Position numbers and translations under genes: made by a program. This document shows positions 12,779 through 20,993 of a DNA stretch of 43,707 bases, in pieces. Where the stretch lies: assembly GCA_015065455.1 (NCBI GenBank), contig SVQI01000015.1, positions 1 to 43,707 of the forward strand. The letters are read 5' to 3'. Each line of letters begins with the position of its first letter. Position 1 is the first letter of the stretch. The notes below the pieces were generated by a model that worked only from the letters and a program-made list of their open reading frames with translations, was not told the DNA's origin and made no database searches. The DNA comes from Oscillospiraceae bacterium. GTDB lineage: Bacteria; Bacillota; Clostridia; Oscillospirales; CAG-272.

Positions 12779-13839
12779 TATCTTTCCCCTCCTGCCATTT
12801 TCTTAATAGATTCGAGCACCTGCTCGGGTGTGGGTATCATACCGCCAACGCGGTTGCAGAGATATACGGGCTTCTTGCATTCTGTAGCAAGCTTTACGTC
12901 CTCGATCATCTGACCCATAGAAAGCTCAACGCTGAGGAACGACTTAACCTTATCTGCTGCCTCTGCCAAGGGCTTTGCGGGGAACGGCCATATCGTTATA
13001 GGTCTTATCATACCTACCTTTATGCCCATTTCTCTTGCAGCAATTACAGCGTTCTTTGATACTCTTGATGCAATACCAAATGCTACTACGCAGTATTCTG
13101 CATCTTCCATCATAAACGATTCGTATCTTGCTTCGTTTTCTTCTATCTGCTTATAACGTTCAAATCTCTCAAAGTTTGTCTTTTCGAGTTCTTCGGGAGA
13201 CAAATACAAGGAGTTTACAACGTTATGCTTTCTCTTCATCTGTGTACCGGTAACCGTCCAATCCTTTTCCGTGGGAGTATAGTCAGCCTCGGGGATTTCA
13301 ACGGGTTCCATCATCTGTCCCATCGTTCCGTCAGCAAGAAGCATTGCGGGAACGCGGTATTTTTCGGAAAGCTCAAATGCGAGCATAGTCAAGTCTGCCA
13401 TTTCCTGAACGGACGCGGGAGTAAGAACTATCAAACGGTAGTCGCCGTGTCCGCCGCCCTTTGTGGACTGGAAGTAGTCTGACTGTGAGGGCTGAATACC
13501 GCCAAGACCGGGGCCGCCTCTCTGAATATTTACTATAAGTGCGGGAAGATCTGCACCTGCAATATAGGAAATTCCTTCCTGCTTAAGTGAGATACCGGGG
13601 CTTGACGAGGATGTCATAACTCTCATACCCGTACCTGCAACACCGTATACCATATTTATTGCGGAAATTTCGCTTTCTGCCTGAAGAAATACGCCGCCGA
13701 TCTTGGGCATTCTCTTTGCCATATAAGCGGCAATTTCCGTCTGGGGAGTAATAGGATATCCGAAGTAATGACGGCAGCCTGCCTTTATTGCAGCCTCTGC
13801 AATTGCTTCGTTACCTTTCATCAATACCTTATCTGCCAC
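12778..13839 (-). CDS. vorB: 2-oxoacid:ferredoxin oxidoreductase, alpha subunit (VorB-like)
   Basis: This 353-residue subunit carries the pyrimidine-binding and core domains. Signatures are [28 protein letters not shown] and [20 protein letters not shown], the pattern of the VorB (3-methyl-2-oxobutanoate:ferredoxin oxidoreductase) group. The longer open frame to 13908 would overlap the ferredoxin gene. A GTG at 13839 has a GAGGTG site formed by the end of the ferredoxin gene, so it is preferred. The enzyme interconverts 2-oxoacid plus CoA with acyl-CoA, CO2 and reduced ferredoxin, and is reversible in principle. The branched-chain assignment is inference supported by regulation. Confidence 0.85.
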   Translation of the reverse strand: MADKVLMKGNEAIAEAAIKAGCRHYFGYPITPQTEIAAYMAKRMPKIGGVFLQAESEISAINMVYGVAGTGMRVMTSSSSPGISLKQEGISYIAGADLPALIVNIQRGGPGLGGIQPSQSDYFQSTKGGGHGDYRLIVLTPASVQEMADLTMLAFELSEKYRVPAMLLADGTMGQMMEPVEIPEADYTPTEKDWTVTGTQMKRKHNVVNSLYLSPEELEKTNFERFERYKQIEENEARYESFMMEDAEYCVVAFGIASRVSKNAVIAAREMGIKVGMIRPITIWPFPAKPLAEAADKVKSFLSVELSMGQMIEDVKLATECKKPVYLCNRVGGMIPTPEQVLESIKKMAGGER

Positions 13840-13849
13840 AAAATTCACC

Positions 13850-14056
13850 TCATTTCTCAACCGTAATAACGCAGTCAGGGCACATCGTTGCGCAGAATGC
13901 GCAAGCAATACACTTTTCCTGATCCGTTATCTCGGCGGGAGAATGTCCCTTTTTGTTAATCTTATCTTTTGCAAGAACGATAATCTGCTTAGGGCATACA
14001 GAAACGCAAAGTCCGCATCCCTTACAAATATCGGTTGCAAAGCTAACCTTTTTCAT
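13850..14056 (-). CDS. 2-oxoacid:ferredoxin oxidoreductase, delta subunit (2x 4Fe-4S ferredoxin)
   Basis: This 68-residue ferredoxin has two complete cluster motifs, CKGCGLCVSVCP and CIACAFCATMCP (C-x2-C-x2-C-x3-CP). It passes electrons between the TPP site and soluble ferredoxin. It is the first of the four VOR subunits, has an AGGAG site, and ends 10 bases before the alpha GTG. The 72-base gap upstream shows no clear terminator or promoter, so it probably belongs to the long operon. Confidence 0.92.
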   Translation of the reverse strand: MKKVSFATDICKGCGLCVSVCPKQIIVLAKDKINKKGHSPAEITDQEKCIACAFCATMCPDCVITVEK

Positions 14057-14128
14057 AACTTTTTCTCCTATCCGAATTTTATTTGAAAAGCAAATACGCC
14101 GTATGGCTTTTTTGCTTATTCTTTCTTG

Positions 14129-14791
14129 TTAAAAAATCTTTTCCTGTAATTTTAATTTAAACACCTTTTCGGGTGAAAGAACCTTTGTAACCTCATCGTA
14201 AACGCTTTCGTCAACCGAGGTAAACAATAATTCAGTACCCGTCTTTTCAGCCAACTCATTTGCCAAAGCAACAGTCTTTAAAACGTCTTCTGCGCCGGTT
14301 TCAATACCGAGGTTTGAATTGTTGACGATCTTTGTGAATTTCAGCTTTGATGCATACTCAATTTCCTTAAAAACTTCGTAAGCTTCCTCGACGGTCGTCG
14401 TCAAGGGTCTATAAAAATTCACAGTAAAAATCATCTCATAATCGTTCTCTTCAAGCAATCTCGGTCTGAATCTTCCGAGAGCCAAAGCGCCTCTGTCATC
14501 TCCGCCGAGGTCGATTATAACTTTTCTGTCCCTTCTTTCAAAGAGTCCGTATGCCGCCGAGGGCATTGACGGAAGGTCAACGCTCGTGTTTGCAAACGGG
14601 AGAGATATAAGCTCTATACCGTTCTTTTCAAACAATTCCTCGCTGTCTTTGGTTCTAAAATAGGGGTTTACTATATCAAGGTCGGCAATGCTTACAGGAT
14701 TTCCCTCTTTGCCGAGCTTAACAGCATAGTTAATTGCAACATTTGTCTTTCCGCTGCCGTAATGGCCCGAAAAAATTGTAATTCTTTTCAT
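14129..14791 (-). CDS. P-loop ATPase of the ParA/MinD/CobQ-like class, function unknown
   Basis: The 220-residue protein starts with a Walker A of the form GHYGSGKTN (about residues 9-17), followed by ADLDIVNPYFRTKD and IIDLGGDDRGA, resembling the SIMIBI class of ATPases (ParA, CobB/CobQ, MinD). No membrane helix or metal site is obvious. It lies between a nitrilase-family gene and the VOR subunits, 17 bases after the former. Such a gene beside an iron-sulfur oxidoreductase could help its assembly, but that is only a guess from context. The ribosome site is weak. Confidence 0.7.
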   Translation of the reverse strand: MKRITIFSGHYGSGKTNVAINYAVKLGKEGNPVSIADLDIVNPYFRTKDSEELFEKNGIELISLPFANTSVDLPSMPSAAYGLFERRDRKVIIDLGGDDRGALALGRFRPRLLEENDYEMIFTVNFYRPLTTTVEEAYEVFKEIEYASKLKFTKIVNNSNLGIETGAEDVLKTVALANELAEKTGTELLFTSVDESVYDEVTKVLSPEKVFKLKLQEKIF

Positions 14792-14808
14792 ATTTTTTAA
14801 ACCATCAC

Positions 14809-15612
14809 TTAATTATTTATATCATATATTTCAGGACGTCTGTCTCTGAAAACGTTTATCGTTTCTCTTATATTCTTTATAACGCCAAAGTCAAGCTCGG
14901 AAGTTATAATTTTCTCTTGTTCGTCTGCCGTAACAAGCTCATTTCCCCAAGGCTCAACTATTCTTGAATTACCGCCGTACACAGTTTCTCCCGCCTTACC
15001 GCAGGAGTTACAGCAAACGACAAACATCTGATTTTCAATAGCTCTTGCCTTAACGAGAGCCGTCAAGTGAGGTACTCTCACCTTGGGCCACTGAGCAACC
15101 ACAAACAAGCAATCAAGTCCATTTACAGCCATCTTTCTTGTAAGCTCGGGAAAGCGTATATCATAACAGATTATTATTCCGCAATTCTTTCCGTCAAGGG
15201 TAAATCTGCAATCAGCATTACCGTTTTCGTAAAAGCTATTCTCACCCATCGGTGAAAACGAGTGTACTTTATCGTATTCCGCTATACATTCGCCCTGTCT
15301 GTCAAAAACGTACGCCGTGTTGTAAACCTTGTGGTTTTTAACGTTAGACACGCTGCCTGCAACTATATTTACGTTATATTCTTTTGCAAGCCCGCCTATC
15401 TCCGCCTTTGTTCTTTGTCCGTTCACGTCGGAATAGCTTTCAAGGTTTTCTTTTGGAAAAAAGCCCGTATTCCACGTTTCCGGAAGCACTATTACGTCGG
15501 GGGCATTTTTCATAGCCTCTATTATAAGCTGTTTTGCCTTCTCAAAGTTTGCATCTACCCGGCCGAGAGCTATATCCATCTGTATACACGATACCTTCAT
15601 TAAGTCAGCCAT
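14809..15612 (-). CDS. Carbon-nitrogen hydrolase (nitrilase superfamily, omega-amidase-like)
   Basis: This 267-residue enzyme has the full Glu-Lys-Cys triad of the nitrilase superfamily: Glu in VLPETWNTGF, Lys in AEYDKVHSFSPMGE, and Cys in GIIICYDIRFPEL. The last two patterns resemble omega-amidases (NIT2, YafV), which hydrolyse 2-oxoglutaramate or 2-oxosuccinamate made by glutamine or asparagine transaminases. In a branched-chain amino acid salvage operon an amidase could pull such a transamination forward; this is inference. It sits 17 bases downstream of the ligase gene. Confidence 0.85.
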   Translation of the reverse strand: MADLMKVSCIQMDIALGRVDANFEKAKQLIIEAMKNAPDVIVLPETWNTGFFPKENLESYSDVNGQRTKAEIGGLAKEYNVNIVAGSVSNVKNHKVYNTAYVFDRQGECIAEYDKVHSFSPMGENSFYENGNADCRFTLDGKNCGIIICYDIRFPELTRKMAVNGLDCLFVVAQWPKVRVPHLTALVKARAIENQMFVVCCNSCGKAGETVYGGNSRIVEPWGNELVTADEQEKIITSELDFGVIKNIRETINVFRDRRPEIYDINN

Positions 15613-15629
15613 AATTTTCTCCCGTTTAT

Positions 15630-17918
15630 TTAAAGCTTGTTTCTCTGTATCTTACCACTTACGGTTTTGGGTAAGCTTTCTTTAAATTCAACGATTCTCG
15701 GATACTTGTAGGGAGCCGTCTTTACTTTTACGTATTTCTGAATTTCTCTCTTAAGCTCATCAGTAGGCTCTGTTCCGTTTACAAGAACGATACTTGCCTT
15801 TACAACCTGACCTCTTACCTCATCGGGCGCGGCTGATACTCCGCACTCAAGAACGTAAGGAAGCTCCATAATAACGCTTTCAATTTCAAAAGGACCGATT
15901 CTGTAGCCCGAGGACTTGATAACGTCGTCAGCTCTGCCCACATACCAGAAGAAGCCGTCTTCATCGCGCCATGCAACGTCGCCCGTATGATAGTATCCGT
16001 CGTGCCAAACCTCTTTAGTCTTTTCTTCATCTCCGTAATATCCGGTAAATAAACCGCAGGGAGCGCCGTTCTTTACGTTTACAACGATTTCACCCGTTTC
16101 ACCGACTGCAACCGAGTTGCCGTCAGCGTCAACGATATCAACGTCATATACGGGAGTAACTCTACCCATAGAACCAATCTTATGGGGAGCGCCAACCATA
16201 TTACCTATAATCATCGTGCTTTCTGACTGACCAAAGCCTTCAATTATCTGAAGTCCCGTTGCCATTTCAAACTGTCTGTACACCTCGGGGTTCAAAGCCT
16301 CGCCCGCGGTCGTCATATGCTTAACCGATGAAAAATCGTATTTTGATATATCTTCTTTTATGAGCATACGGAGCATTGTCGGGGGAGCACAGAATGTTGT
16401 AATCTGATATTTTGCAAACATCGGTAAAATATCAGCGGCGTTAAATCTGTCGAAGTCATAAACAAAGGTCGCCGCCTCGCACAGCCACTGACCGTAAAGC
16501 TTACCCCACATAGCCTTTGCCCAACCCGTATCGGAAATCGTAAAATGAAGTCCGTCGGGGTCAACGTTATGCCAGTATTTTGCAGTATGAAAATGTCCTA
16601 ACGCATATTTATAGTTATGCGCTGCAATCTTCGGATATCCCGAAGTGCCTGACGTAAAGAACATCAGCATCAAATCATCTCCGCAAGGAGAATCTTCTTT
16701 TCTGTCAAAATGACTGCTGTAAAGAGTATACTCCTCGTCAAAGTTTCTCCAGCCTTCGCGCTCGCCGTTTACCATAAGCTTATGCTTAAGCTGAGGGCAT
16801 TTTTCTGCCGCAATCTCAACCTGATGCGCAGTATCGCCGTCAGCCGTACAAATAATCGCACTTACGCCCGCTGAGTTGAATCTGTATTCAAAGTCATGTT
16901 CAACAAGCTGATTTGTCGCAGGAATAGCAATAGCGCCGAGCTTATTTAATCCCAGCATCGCAAACCAGAACTGATAATGTCTCTTGAGTACGAGCATTAC
17001 CCTGTCGCCCTTCTTTATTCCGAGCGACTTGAAGTAGTTCGCGCACTGAGCCGACGCTCTCTTGATATCCTTGAACGTAAATCTTCTCTCTGTCTTGTCG
17101 TTTGATATATGTACCATAGCAAGCTTATCGGGCTCTTTTGCCGCAAGCTCGTCAACGAGGTCAAATGCAAAGTTGAATTTTTCCGTATTCTTAAACTTTA
17201 TAGAAGTCGGCGTTCCCTTTTCGTTTTCGGTAACGTCTATAAACTTCTTATATATTCTATCCTTGGTATCCTTGGAGATAACGCTTCTGTCCTGAATAAT
17301 CTTCGTAGGAGTAAGCTCGGGAATTGGCTCTCCCGTCGGGTTAAGAACTATAGCGTAGAATACGCAGTCCTTACCGTTTACCGCAATCATACCGTGAGGT
17401 GTATCACTGTTAAAATAAATGCTGTCACCGGGGCCGAGTATCTCTCTGTGCTCGCCTATCTGAACGAGAAGATTTCCCTCAATAACAAGGTCGCATTCCT
17501 GACCTGCGTGGGTTGTCAGTTCAATATCTCTCGTCTGCGCGCTTTCATCGTAAACGCTTCTTACGTACAAGGGCTCAGCAATTCTGTTACGGAATGAGTA
17601 AGCAAGGTTATAATACGTCATACCGTGCGCCTGAGACACCTTTTGTCCCGTTCCCGCTTTTGTAACAGTATAAGATTTCAAAGTCGGGCTGTAACCCTCT
17701 ATAATATCGGTTACGTTTACGTTAAGCACGAGAGCGCATCTGTAAATAAAAGCAAAGTTAAGGTCGCTTTCACCCTTTTCGCAAAGAATATATTCTTCTG
17801 TAGTAACACCGGTCTTTGCCGCCATTTCCTCAAGGGTCAATCCTTCGAGCTCACGAAGCTCACGGATTCTCCCCGCCATTTCCCTGATCTTATAATCAAG
17901 TCCTGTCATCTGTTGCAT
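15630..17918 (-). CDS. HTH-cupin-acyl-CoA ligase fusion under a Val T-box
   Basis: This is a 762-residue three-part protein. Residues about 12-66 form an XRE-type helix-turn-helix (IRELRELEGLTLEEMAAKTG). Residues about 130-190 form a cupin barrel (THAGQECDLVIEG, GDSIYFNSDTPHG). Residues 245-762 form an AMP-forming acyl-CoA synthetase with P-loop FTSGTSGYPK (421-430), GFGQSES, YHTGDVAWRDEDG, GYRIGPFEIES and catalytic Lys756 in SGKIQRNKL. The enzyme part should activate a carboxylic acid to acyl-CoA with ATP. The HTH-cupin part looks like a ligand-sensing regulator. It heads the operon that ends with VOR and is preceded by a T-box read as GUA. A branched short-chain acid such as isobutyrate is the inferred substrate. 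The start has AGGAG upstream. Confidence 0.88.
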   Translation of the reverse strand: MQQMTGLDYKIREMAGRIRELRELEGLTLEEMAAKTGVTTEEYILCEKGESDLNFAFIYRCALVLNVNVTDIIEGYSPTLKSYTVTKAGTGQKVSQAHGMTYYNLAYSFRNRIAEPLYVRSVYDESAQTRDIELTTHAGQECDLVIEGNLLVQIGEHREILGPGDSIYFNSDTPHGMIAVNGKDCVFYAIVLNPTGEPIPELTPTKIIQDRSVISKDTKDRIYKKFIDVTENEKGTPTSIKFKNTEKFNFAFDLVDELAAKEPDKLAMVHISNDKTERRFTFKDIKRASAQCANYFKSLGIKKGDRVMLVLKRHYQFWFAMLGLNKLGAIAIPATNQLVEHDFEYRFNSAGVSAIICTADGDTAHQVEIAAEKCPQLKHKLMVNGEREGWRNFDEEYTLYSSHFDRKEDSPCGDDLMLMFFTSGTSGYPKIAAHNYKYALGHFHTAKYWHNVDPDGLHFTISDTGWAKAMWGKLYGQWLCEAATFVYDFDRFNAADILPMFAKYQITTFCAPPTMLRMLIKEDISKYDFSSVKHMTTAGEALNPEVYRQFEMATGLQIIEGFGQSESTMIIGNMVGAPHKIGSMGRVTPVYDVDIVDADGNSVAVGETGEIVVNVKNGAPCGLFTGYYGDEEKTKEVWHDGYYHTGDVAWRDEDGFFWYVGRADDVIKSSGYRIGPFEIESVIMELPYVLECGVSAAPDEVRGQVVKASIVLVNGTEPTDELKREIQKYVKVKTAPYKYPRIVEFKESLPKTVSGKIQRNKL

Positions 17919-17950
17919 AAATTTATTATCTCCTGTTTTCGCGGGATAAG

Positions 17951-18240
17951 AAAAGCACCCATCCCAAAGTTAATGACTTTGAGACGAGTGCAAATTTTTC
18001 AAAACACCCGCGGTACCACTCAAATTGCAGTTTGCACTGCCTCTCTCGGAATCAATCAATCCCTATGCCTTCACGCGACAATTACGAGAGGATTCTACTC
18101 ACTTAAATAAGCTTTCTTTCCTCCGGCTCTGAAGCTACAAACATAAAGCATTTTTAAATAGCTTTCACCAAAACGCTATCTCTCTGCGTAAAAACAATCA
18201 ATATGCCCTCTTCGTCGAAGCCTTTATATTCAATATGTGG
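17951..18240 (-). promoter_or_regulatory. T-box riboswitch, specifier read as GUA (Val), controlling the ligase-VOR operon
   Basis: On the minus strand the leader shows the kink-turn helix GACGAAG / GCTTCAGAGCC, the AG-bulge/T-loop parts CGCAGAGAG and GGTGAAAGC, stem III GCAGT-GCAA-ACTGC, the T-box core GAGTGGTACCGCGG (plus coordinates 18008-18021), and a terminator. In the specifier loop TTTGTAG lies directly before CTTC, giving GUA followed by a purine. TGGT in the bulge pairs with an NCCA end having A73. T-box class is certain; codon identity is by hand alignment with the sister leader. Confidence 0.92.
17955..17991 (-). terminator. T-box regulated terminator before the Val-type ligase
   Basis: The long stem GCACTCGTCTCAAAGT / ACTTTGGGATGGGTGC with a 5-base loop is followed by TTTTC on the minus strand. 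It is mutually exclusive with the antiterminator that includes the T-box core. The T-run is short. Confidence 0.8.
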
Positions 18241-18242
18241 AT

Positions 18243-18271
18243 ATCTTATCACAACTTTACCGTTTTGTCAA
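18243..18271 (-). promoter_or_regulatory. Sigma-A promoter of the Val T-box operon
   Basis: The -35 TTGACA (18266-18271) and the -10 TAAGAT (18243-18248) are 17 bases apart on the minus strand, placing the transcript start near 18236. The promoter begins about 50 bases after the stop of the second ligase, and no clear terminator separates the two units. Confidence 0.85.
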
Positions 18272-18321
18272 CAATGTTTTATATCTTTTTTTAATATGAT
18301 AAATTACCCGATGTCAAATAA

Positions 18322-20589
18322 TCAAAGCTTGTTTCTCTGAATCTTACCGCTTATCGTCTTAGGCAATTCAGTCTTGAATTCAACGATTCTCGGATATTTA
18401 TAAGGAGCTGTGTTCTTCTTAACGTAGGACTGAATGTCCTTTTTAAGCTCTTCTGTGGGTTCAACGCCCTTAACAAGAACGACACTTGCCTTTACTACCT
18501 GTCCTCTTACCTCGTCGGGAACGGCTGATACACCGCATTCAAGAACATAAGGAAGCTCCATGATAACGCTTTCAATTTCAAAAGGACCGATTCTGTATCC
18601 CGATGACTTGATAACGTCGTCAACTCTGCCCACGTACCAGAAGAAGCCGTCTTCATCGCGCCAAGCGGTATCACCCGTATGATAATAGCCGTCGTGCATA
18701 ACCTCTTTGGTCTTTTCTTCGTTTCTGTAATAACCCTCGAACAGACCGCAAGGTACTTTTTCGCTTATCTTTACAACGATTTCGCCCGTTTCACCGTCTG
18801 CTACGGGGTTGCAGTTTTCGTCAACTATTTGAATATCATAAAGGGGTGTAGGTTTACCCATAGAGCCTACCTTATGAGTTCCACCCATAAGGTTTGCAAT
18901 AGCAAGGGTGAGCTCGGTCTGACCGAAGCCTTCCATAATCTGAAGTCCGGTTGCCTTTTCAAATTGTTTATACACCTCGGGGTTCAAAGCCTCACCCGCG
19001 GTCGTCATATGGCGAACCGACGAAAAATCGTATTTTGATATATCTTCTTTAATAAGCATACGGAGCATTGTCGGGGGCGCGCAGAACGTGGTAATCTGAT
19101 ATTTTGCGAACATCGGCAAAATATCAGCCGCGCTGAATCTGTCGAAGTCGTACGTAAATACGGCTCCCTCGCTGAGCCACTGACCGTACAGCTTACCCCA
19201 CAAAGCTTTTCCCCAGCCTGTGTCGGAAATCGTAAAGTGAAGTCCGTCGTCACTTACGCCGTGCCAGTATTTTGCAGTAATATAATGTCCCAATGCATAC
19301 TTGTAGTTGTGCGCCGCAATCTTCGGATACCCTGTCGTGCCGGAGGTAAAGAACATAAGCATAGTATCGTTTCCGCAGGGCGAATCTTCCGTTCTGTCAA
19401 AGTGTGTGCTGTAAAGCTTGTACTCCTCGTCAAAGTTCTTCCAGCCTTCCTTTTCTCCGCCAACAAGAATTTTCGTTGTAAGAGTAGGACAATTGACCTG
19501 CGCCATATCTACCTGATCTGATACTCCGCCGTCAGCAGTACAAATAATAGCCGAAACACCCGCAGAATCGAATCTGTATTCAAAGTCGTGCTTCTGAAGC
19601 TGGTTTGTCGCAGGGATAGCAATTGCGCCAAGCTTGTGAAGTCCGAGAATAGCAAACCAGAACTGATAATGTCTCTTAAGCACGAGCATTACTCTGTCGC
19701 CCTTCTTTATGCCAAGCGATTTGAAATAGTTTGCGCACTGCGCCGACGCTCTCTTCATATCTCTGAACGTAAATCTGCGCTCAAATTTATTAACATCAAG
19801 ATGAATCATAGCAAGCTTGTCGGGATCCTTGTCGGCAATAGCGTCAACAGTGTCAAATGCAAAATTATATCTGTCCTCATTCTTGAATTCGATAGACTGC
19901 AGATATCCGCTTTCGTTTTCAACGGTAGTGATAAATTCCTCGCTGACGTATTTTTTGTTTCGTCTCTGAGAAATCATAAGAGTATCGCGAAGAGTGGTTT
20001 CAGCCTGTTCTTCGCCGGGGAGTACCACGGCAACAAACAAACATTCTCTTCCGTCAACGGCAATCATACCGTGAGGCGTTGAGCTGTTATAGTAAATGCT
20101 GTCTCCCTCGCTCAGATATTCAACGTTGTCGCCTATCTGAATCTTAAGTCGTCCGCTCATTACAAAGTCAAATTCCTGACCTGAGTGCTTCGTCAAGTGA
20201 ATGGGCTTGTTCTGTAATTCCTCGTTATACTCATAACGAACCCAATAAGGCTCAGCAATTTTCTTGCGGAACATAGGAGCTAAGTTCTGAATTCTGATAC
20301 CGTCTTCCTTTGCAGTTTCTCTTCCCTCTCCCTTTCTTGTTACTGTGTAGGAAGAAAGGTGTGCGGAATGACCTTCGAGAAGGTCTGTTATTCCAATACC
20401 AAACGCTAAAGAACATTTATGTATAAATGTAAAGGGAAAATCAAGCTGTCCGTTTTCATACTGTATGTACTGTTCAACCGGCACCTCAGTTTTTTCTGCC
20501 ATTTCCTTAATGGTAAAGCCAAAGATCTCACGCATTTCACGAATACGTACGGCTATCTCCATTAATTTGTTTGTTTCAATTGTTGCCAT
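18322..20589 (-). CDS. Second HTH-cupin-acyl-CoA ligase fusion, under an Ile T-box
   Basis: This is a 755-residue paralogue of the protein at 15630-17918 with the same order: XRE HTH (about 10-60), cupin (KHSGQEFDFVMSG, GDSIYYNSSTPHG), then AMP-forming ligase with FTSGTTGYPK, GFGQTELT, YHTGDTAWRDEDG and catalytic Lys749 in SGKIQRNKL. The ligase halves are highly alike while the HTH-cupin halves differ much more. The frame is open to 20673, but AAGGAGG lies before the ATG at 20589, so that start is used. It is a single-gene unit with its own T-box, read as AUC. The inferred substrate is 2-methylbutyrate or a similar branched acid, giving the isoleucine precursor; this is not provable from sequence. 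Confidence 0.88.
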   Translation of the reverse strand: MATIETNKLMEIAVRIREMREIFGFTIKEMAEKTEVPVEQYIQYENGQLDFPFTFIHKCSLAFGIGITDLLEGHSAHLSSYTVTRKGEGRETAKEDGIRIQNLAPMFRKKIAEPYWVRYEYNEELQNKPIHLTKHSGQEFDFVMSGRLKIQIGDNVEYLSEGDSIYYNSSTPHGMIAVDGRECLFVAVVLPGEEQAETTLRDTLMISQRRNKKYVSEEFITTVENESGYLQSIEFKNEDRYNFAFDTVDAIADKDPDKLAMIHLDVNKFERRFTFRDMKRASAQCANYFKSLGIKKGDRVMLVLKRHYQFWFAILGLHKLGAIAIPATNQLQKHDFEYRFDSAGVSAIICTADGGVSDQVDMAQVNCPTLTTKILVGGEKEGWKNFDEEYKLYSTHFDRTEDSPCGNDTMLMFFTSGTTGYPKIAAHNYKYALGHYITAKYWHGVSDDGLHFTISDTGWGKALWGKLYGQWLSEGAVFTYDFDRFSAADILPMFAKYQITTFCAPPTMLRMLIKEDISKYDFSSVRHMTTAGEALNPEVYKQFEKATGLQIMEGFGQTELTLAIANLMGGTHKVGSMGKPTPLYDIQIVDENCNPVADGETGEIVVKISEKVPCGLFEGYYRNEEKTKEVMHDGYYHTGDTAWRDEDGFFWYVGRVDDVIKSSGYRIGPFEIESVIMELPYVLECGVSAVPDEVRGQVVKASVVLVKGVEPTEELKKDIQSYVKKNTAPYKYPRIVEFKTELPKTISGKIQRNKL

Positions 20590-20671
20590 AATTTGTTTCC
20601 TCCTTACCGAATATCTTCGGATCAAATTTGCATAAAGCAGTAATCTGTTATATAAGGCTCTGTGTAAAAAC

Positions 20672-20960
20672 AAAAAACACTCGCCTCAAAAACTTTGAGA
20701 CGAGTGTGAATAATTCACATCCGCGGTACCACTCAAATTGCAGTCAAAAAACGACTGCCACTCTCGGAATCTGTCAATTCCTATGCATTTACGCAGCAAT
20801 AACGGAAAGCGTCTAATAACTTTAAATTAAAAAGCATTCGGACTTTCAGCTCGGAAGTGATGGGTATATAAGATAATCTATTGCCGATTTGCACCAACCT
20901 CGGCTCTCTGTGAATAAACAATCTCAACCGTCTTCGTCATAGCCTTTTTTATTAAGATAC
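20672..20960 (-). promoter_or_regulatory. T-box riboswitch, specifier read as AUC (Ile), controlling the second ligase
   Basis: It has the same layout as the first leader: kink-turn helix GACGAAG / CTTCCGAGCT, CACAGAGAG and GTTGGTGC in distal stem I, stem III GCAGTC / GACTGC, and the T-box core GAGTGGTACCGCGG (20721-20734). In the specifier loop CCCATCA lies directly before CTTC, giving AUC followed by A. TGGT fits an A73 tRNA such as tRNA-Ile. T-box identity is certain; the codon reading is by alignment of the two leaders. Confidence 0.92.
20677..20707 (-). terminator. T-box regulated terminator before the Ile-type ligase
   Basis: ACACTCGTCTCA pairs with TGAGGCGAGTGT over a 7-base loop and is followed by T6 on the minus strand. 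It overlaps the region that competes with the antiterminator. Confidence 0.88.
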
Positions 20961-20964
20961 GGGT

Positions 20965-20993
20965 ATTATATCACCGTTAAAATACGTTGTCAA
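20965..20993 (-). promoter_or_regulatory. Consensus sigma-A promoter of the Ile T-box unit
   Basis: TTGACA (20988-20993) and TATAAT (20965-20970) are 17 bases apart on the minus strand, a perfect match. The transcript start is near 20958. Confidence 0.9.

Noticed and set aside
13840..13908. Longer alpha subunit start of VorB
   Set aside because: It would overlap the ferredoxin gene by about 60 bases in another frame; the GTG at 13839 has a strong ribosome site.
17951..18240. Cys (UGU) or Leu (UUG) reading of the first T-box specifier
   Set aside because: UGU would need a TGGA bulge for U73 of tRNA-Cys, but TGGT is present. UUG would be followed by U rather than a purine and is out of register with the sister leader.
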